Below, one piece after another: positions 62,612 to 64,000 of a stretch of DNA of 64,000 nt. Location: NCBI RefSeq assembly GCF_001584325.1, contig NZ_LSAZ01000003.1, positions 1 to 64,000 of the forward strand, in the 5' to 3' direction. Numbering within the stretch: position 1 is the stretch's first letter; each line of letters opens with the position of its first letter. The stretch comes from Bacillus nakamurai. GTDB lineage: Bacteria; Bacillota; Bacilli; Bacillales; Bacillaceae. Position numbers and translations under genes: made by a program. The notes below the pieces were generated by a model that saw nothing but the letters and a program-made list of their open reading frames with translations, was not told the DNA's origin and searched no databases.

Positions 62612-62806
62612 TAACTTTTATTGAACTACCCCTGTCCAGTTGACAGAGAATTGATAAAACAAGGTTAGAAGGTTTTATCCCTATTTCGAGGAAAGAGGCC
62701 TTCCATTGATCAGTGACACCAACATGATCGCTGACAAAATGCTTTGCTGTTGTTTGTTCCTTTGCCAGAGTACTCACTGTCATCCAGATCAGCAACAGCC
62801 TTAAAT
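62612..62806. other. Interval without a recognisable gene
   Basis: A minus-strand frame is open here but has no start signal or family pattern. Confidence 0.4.
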
Positions 62807-62857
62807 TCTCGGCCGCATCAAGGATACCAAGGGTTCTTTAGAACCCTGGTATTTTTT
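62807..62857 (+). repeat. Attachment repeat, copy 5 (partial)
   Basis: Only TCTCGGCCGCATCAAGGAT and the terminator (CCAAGGGTTC-TTTA-GAACCCTGG) remain; the anticodon-arm part is gone. It is the apparent right boundary of the accretion array. Confidence 0.8.
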
Positions 62858-63221
62858 CATTGGCACATATTGAAAAAGAAATAACCTTAAGGTTCCGTTT
62901 TAGAGGATTGGCAGGCAGCGTAATAATAAGGAATACACAGCAAAAAGAAGCACTTTTCTGGTTGAATACCGTTTAATTAACGTTGAGAATTTTTCTTCCA
63001 AAATAGGGGGGATATTTTCTTGATCGAGGGAATTTCAAATGATTATACCGTATGAGTCATTGTATCCCCAAAACCTCATGTAAAAGAAAATTTAGCTTCC
63101 GTTATCCACTCTCGTTAATCCCTTTACTTAATATGGTGTAACTTAAAGTTCATGCTCCGTTCATATTTTATTTCTATACTTTTAGACAGCGGTATTAATG
63201 GCTTTAACTAAGAGATACGGA
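62858..63221. other. Interval without a recognisable gene
   Basis: Sequence to the right of the last attachment repeat; no supported gene on either strand. Confidence 0.5.
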
Positions 63222-63260
63222 AGAGACCGTTACTAACATTCGTAACTGGTCTCTTTTTTT
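63222..63260 (+). terminator. Strong terminator hairpin
   Basis: AGAGACCGTTAC-TAACATTC-GTAACTGGTCTCT followed by T7. No gene is visible directly upstream, so it may end an unseen small transcript or a lost gene. Confidence 0.75.
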
Positions 63261-63439
63261 GAAAAAATGGCGCTCCTTAATTTACCATTCATACATTTCA
63301 AAGCTTTGTTTTACTCATTGTCCTTTGGAGTATATGATGAAGTTATTATCGAAAACAAGTGCCGCGAAAGCTTTTCAGTTATAACTTTTTATTATATAAA
63401 TAATTAGTGGAAAATTTCTCGCAAGATAGGAGTCTTCAA

Positions 63440-64000
63440 ATGATTAATATTCTCATTGCGGATGATGATAAACATATCCTCGAATTACTCAGACATTACC
63501 TTCAAGTCGAAGGCTATGGCGTTTTTGGAGCTTTCGACGGTGAAGAAGCTTCTTCTATTCTTACAAAAAAGCAAGTTCATTTAGCTGTGGTCGACGTAAT
63601 GATGCCTAATAAGGATGGACTTCAACTATGTGAAGAAATAAGAAAATATTACGATGTTCCTGTTATTCTGCTGACTGCAAAAGACCAGCTTATAGATAAG
63701 GAAAAAGGGTTTTCTGCCGGGACGGATGATTATTTGACTAAACCTTTTGAGCCGAAAGAATTAATGTTTCGCATAAAAGCATTATTGCGCCGATATCAAA
63801 TGGTGAGTTCCGAAGTAATCCGTCTGAATGAGACTGTAATAGACCGGAAAAGTTATGAAGTGCATTGTAACAATAAATTGTTGATGCTGCCGATGAAAGA
63901 ATTTGAACTATTGTCCCAGCTTGCAAGCTACCCAGACAGAATTTTTACACGGGAAGAATTAATTCAGTTGATTTGGGGAGCGGACTTTGATGGGGATGAT
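63440..64000 (+). CDS. hssR: OmpR-family response regulator, HssR-like (cut by window end)
   Basis: The first 187 codons from ATG 63440 (GATAGGAGTC site). Receiver domain with acidic pair ADDDK, phosphoacceptor Asp in VVDVMMPNKDG (near residue 53), Lys in YLTKPFEPKELMFRI. The winged-helix domain begins at about 125 (LPMKEFELLSQLASYPDRIFTREELIQLIWGADFDGDD). This resembles HssR, which activates a heme exporter. The partner kinase and transporter would lie outside the window, so the name is provisional. Confidence 0.75.
   Translation, partial: MINILIADDDKHILELLRHYLQVEGYGVFGAFDGEEASSILTKKQVHLAVVDVMMPNKDGLQLCEEIRKYYDVPVILLTAKDQLIDKEKGFSAGTDDYLTKPFEPKELMFRIKALLRRYQMVSSEVIRLNETVIDRKSYEVHCNNKLLMLPMKEFELLSQLASYPDRIFTREELIQLIWGADFDGDD

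Noticed and set aside
62604-62795. 63-codon minus-strand frame
   Set aside because: No ribosome-binding site or recognisable family; reported only as an interval without gene.

Overview
The window is a piece of a Bacillus chromosome, most likely from the B. subtilis group (the B. amyloliquefaciens/velezensis side fits best). The evidence is gene order: mntH-ydaS-ydaT-ydbA-gsiB-ydbBCD-dctBSRP-ydbIJKLM-fbpAB-ydbOP-ddl-murF-cshA-ydbST-ydcA-acpS-ydcC-alr-ndoAI-ndoA-rsbRA..rsbX-tex-cmpA-ydcK-trnS follows the B. subtilis 168 order almost step by step. The ydcFGH genes that I recall between rsbX and tex in strain 168 are absent. Species is inferred from recalled protein sequences, not from a search.

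Positions 1-36,841 are core genome. They contain Mn(II) import under an MntR box, general-stress genes with sigma-B-type promoters (ydaT, gsiB, ydbD, rsbV), C4-dicarboxylate sensing and uptake (dctBSR/dctP with a cre site), the Fur-controlled overlapping pair fbpAB, cell-wall genes (ddl, murF, alr), the EndoA toxin-antitoxin pair and the complete stressosome-sigma-B operon. Two core genes look broken: the cupin gene ydbB and the manganese catalase gene ydbD. GsiB is contracted to two repeats. Seven tRNA genes (Asn, Ser, Glu, Gln, Lys, Leu, Leu) close this part.

Positions 36,842 to about 62,860 are a visibly A+T-richer accretion island built on the last tRNA gene, tRNA-Leu(GAG), which is the attachment site used by ICEBs1 in B. 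subtilis. The 3' half of this tRNA plus its terminator recurs at about 50,231, 60,621, 61,596 and (partial) 62,807. An attR-type flank without the rest of the repeat lies at 39,557-39,665. Between these junctions are remains of at least two ICEBs1-like elements (int, immA, immR, yddI, yddJ, rapI and phrI pieces; both phr genes still encode DRVGA) and their cargo.

The cargo has four groups. (a) A secreted Fn3-DUF3238 protein, plus an azoreductase/two DUF3238/MarR cassette. (b) A bacteriocin-like locus: a 70-aa precursor candidate, an ABC transporter, a membrane metalloprotease fused to a PqqD-like domain and a small membrane protein. It is divergent from a broken CylR2-like regulator and a membrane partner. 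(c) A DedA-PAP2 fusion protein and a cupin. (d) A complete sulfane-sulfur module (CstR, DsrE-like proteins, rhodaneses, TusA, an MBL persulfide-dioxygenase-like protein, TauE) with CstR-type palindromes. The last small segments hold degraded YjcZ-type peptides and an unknown Arg/Phe-rich 43-aa peptide. The window ends inside an HssR-like response regulator gene.

The most noteworthy candidate system is the PqqD-M50 bacteriocin-like locus at 44,562-48,232. The most noteworthy structural feature is the five-fold tRNA-Leu junction array.
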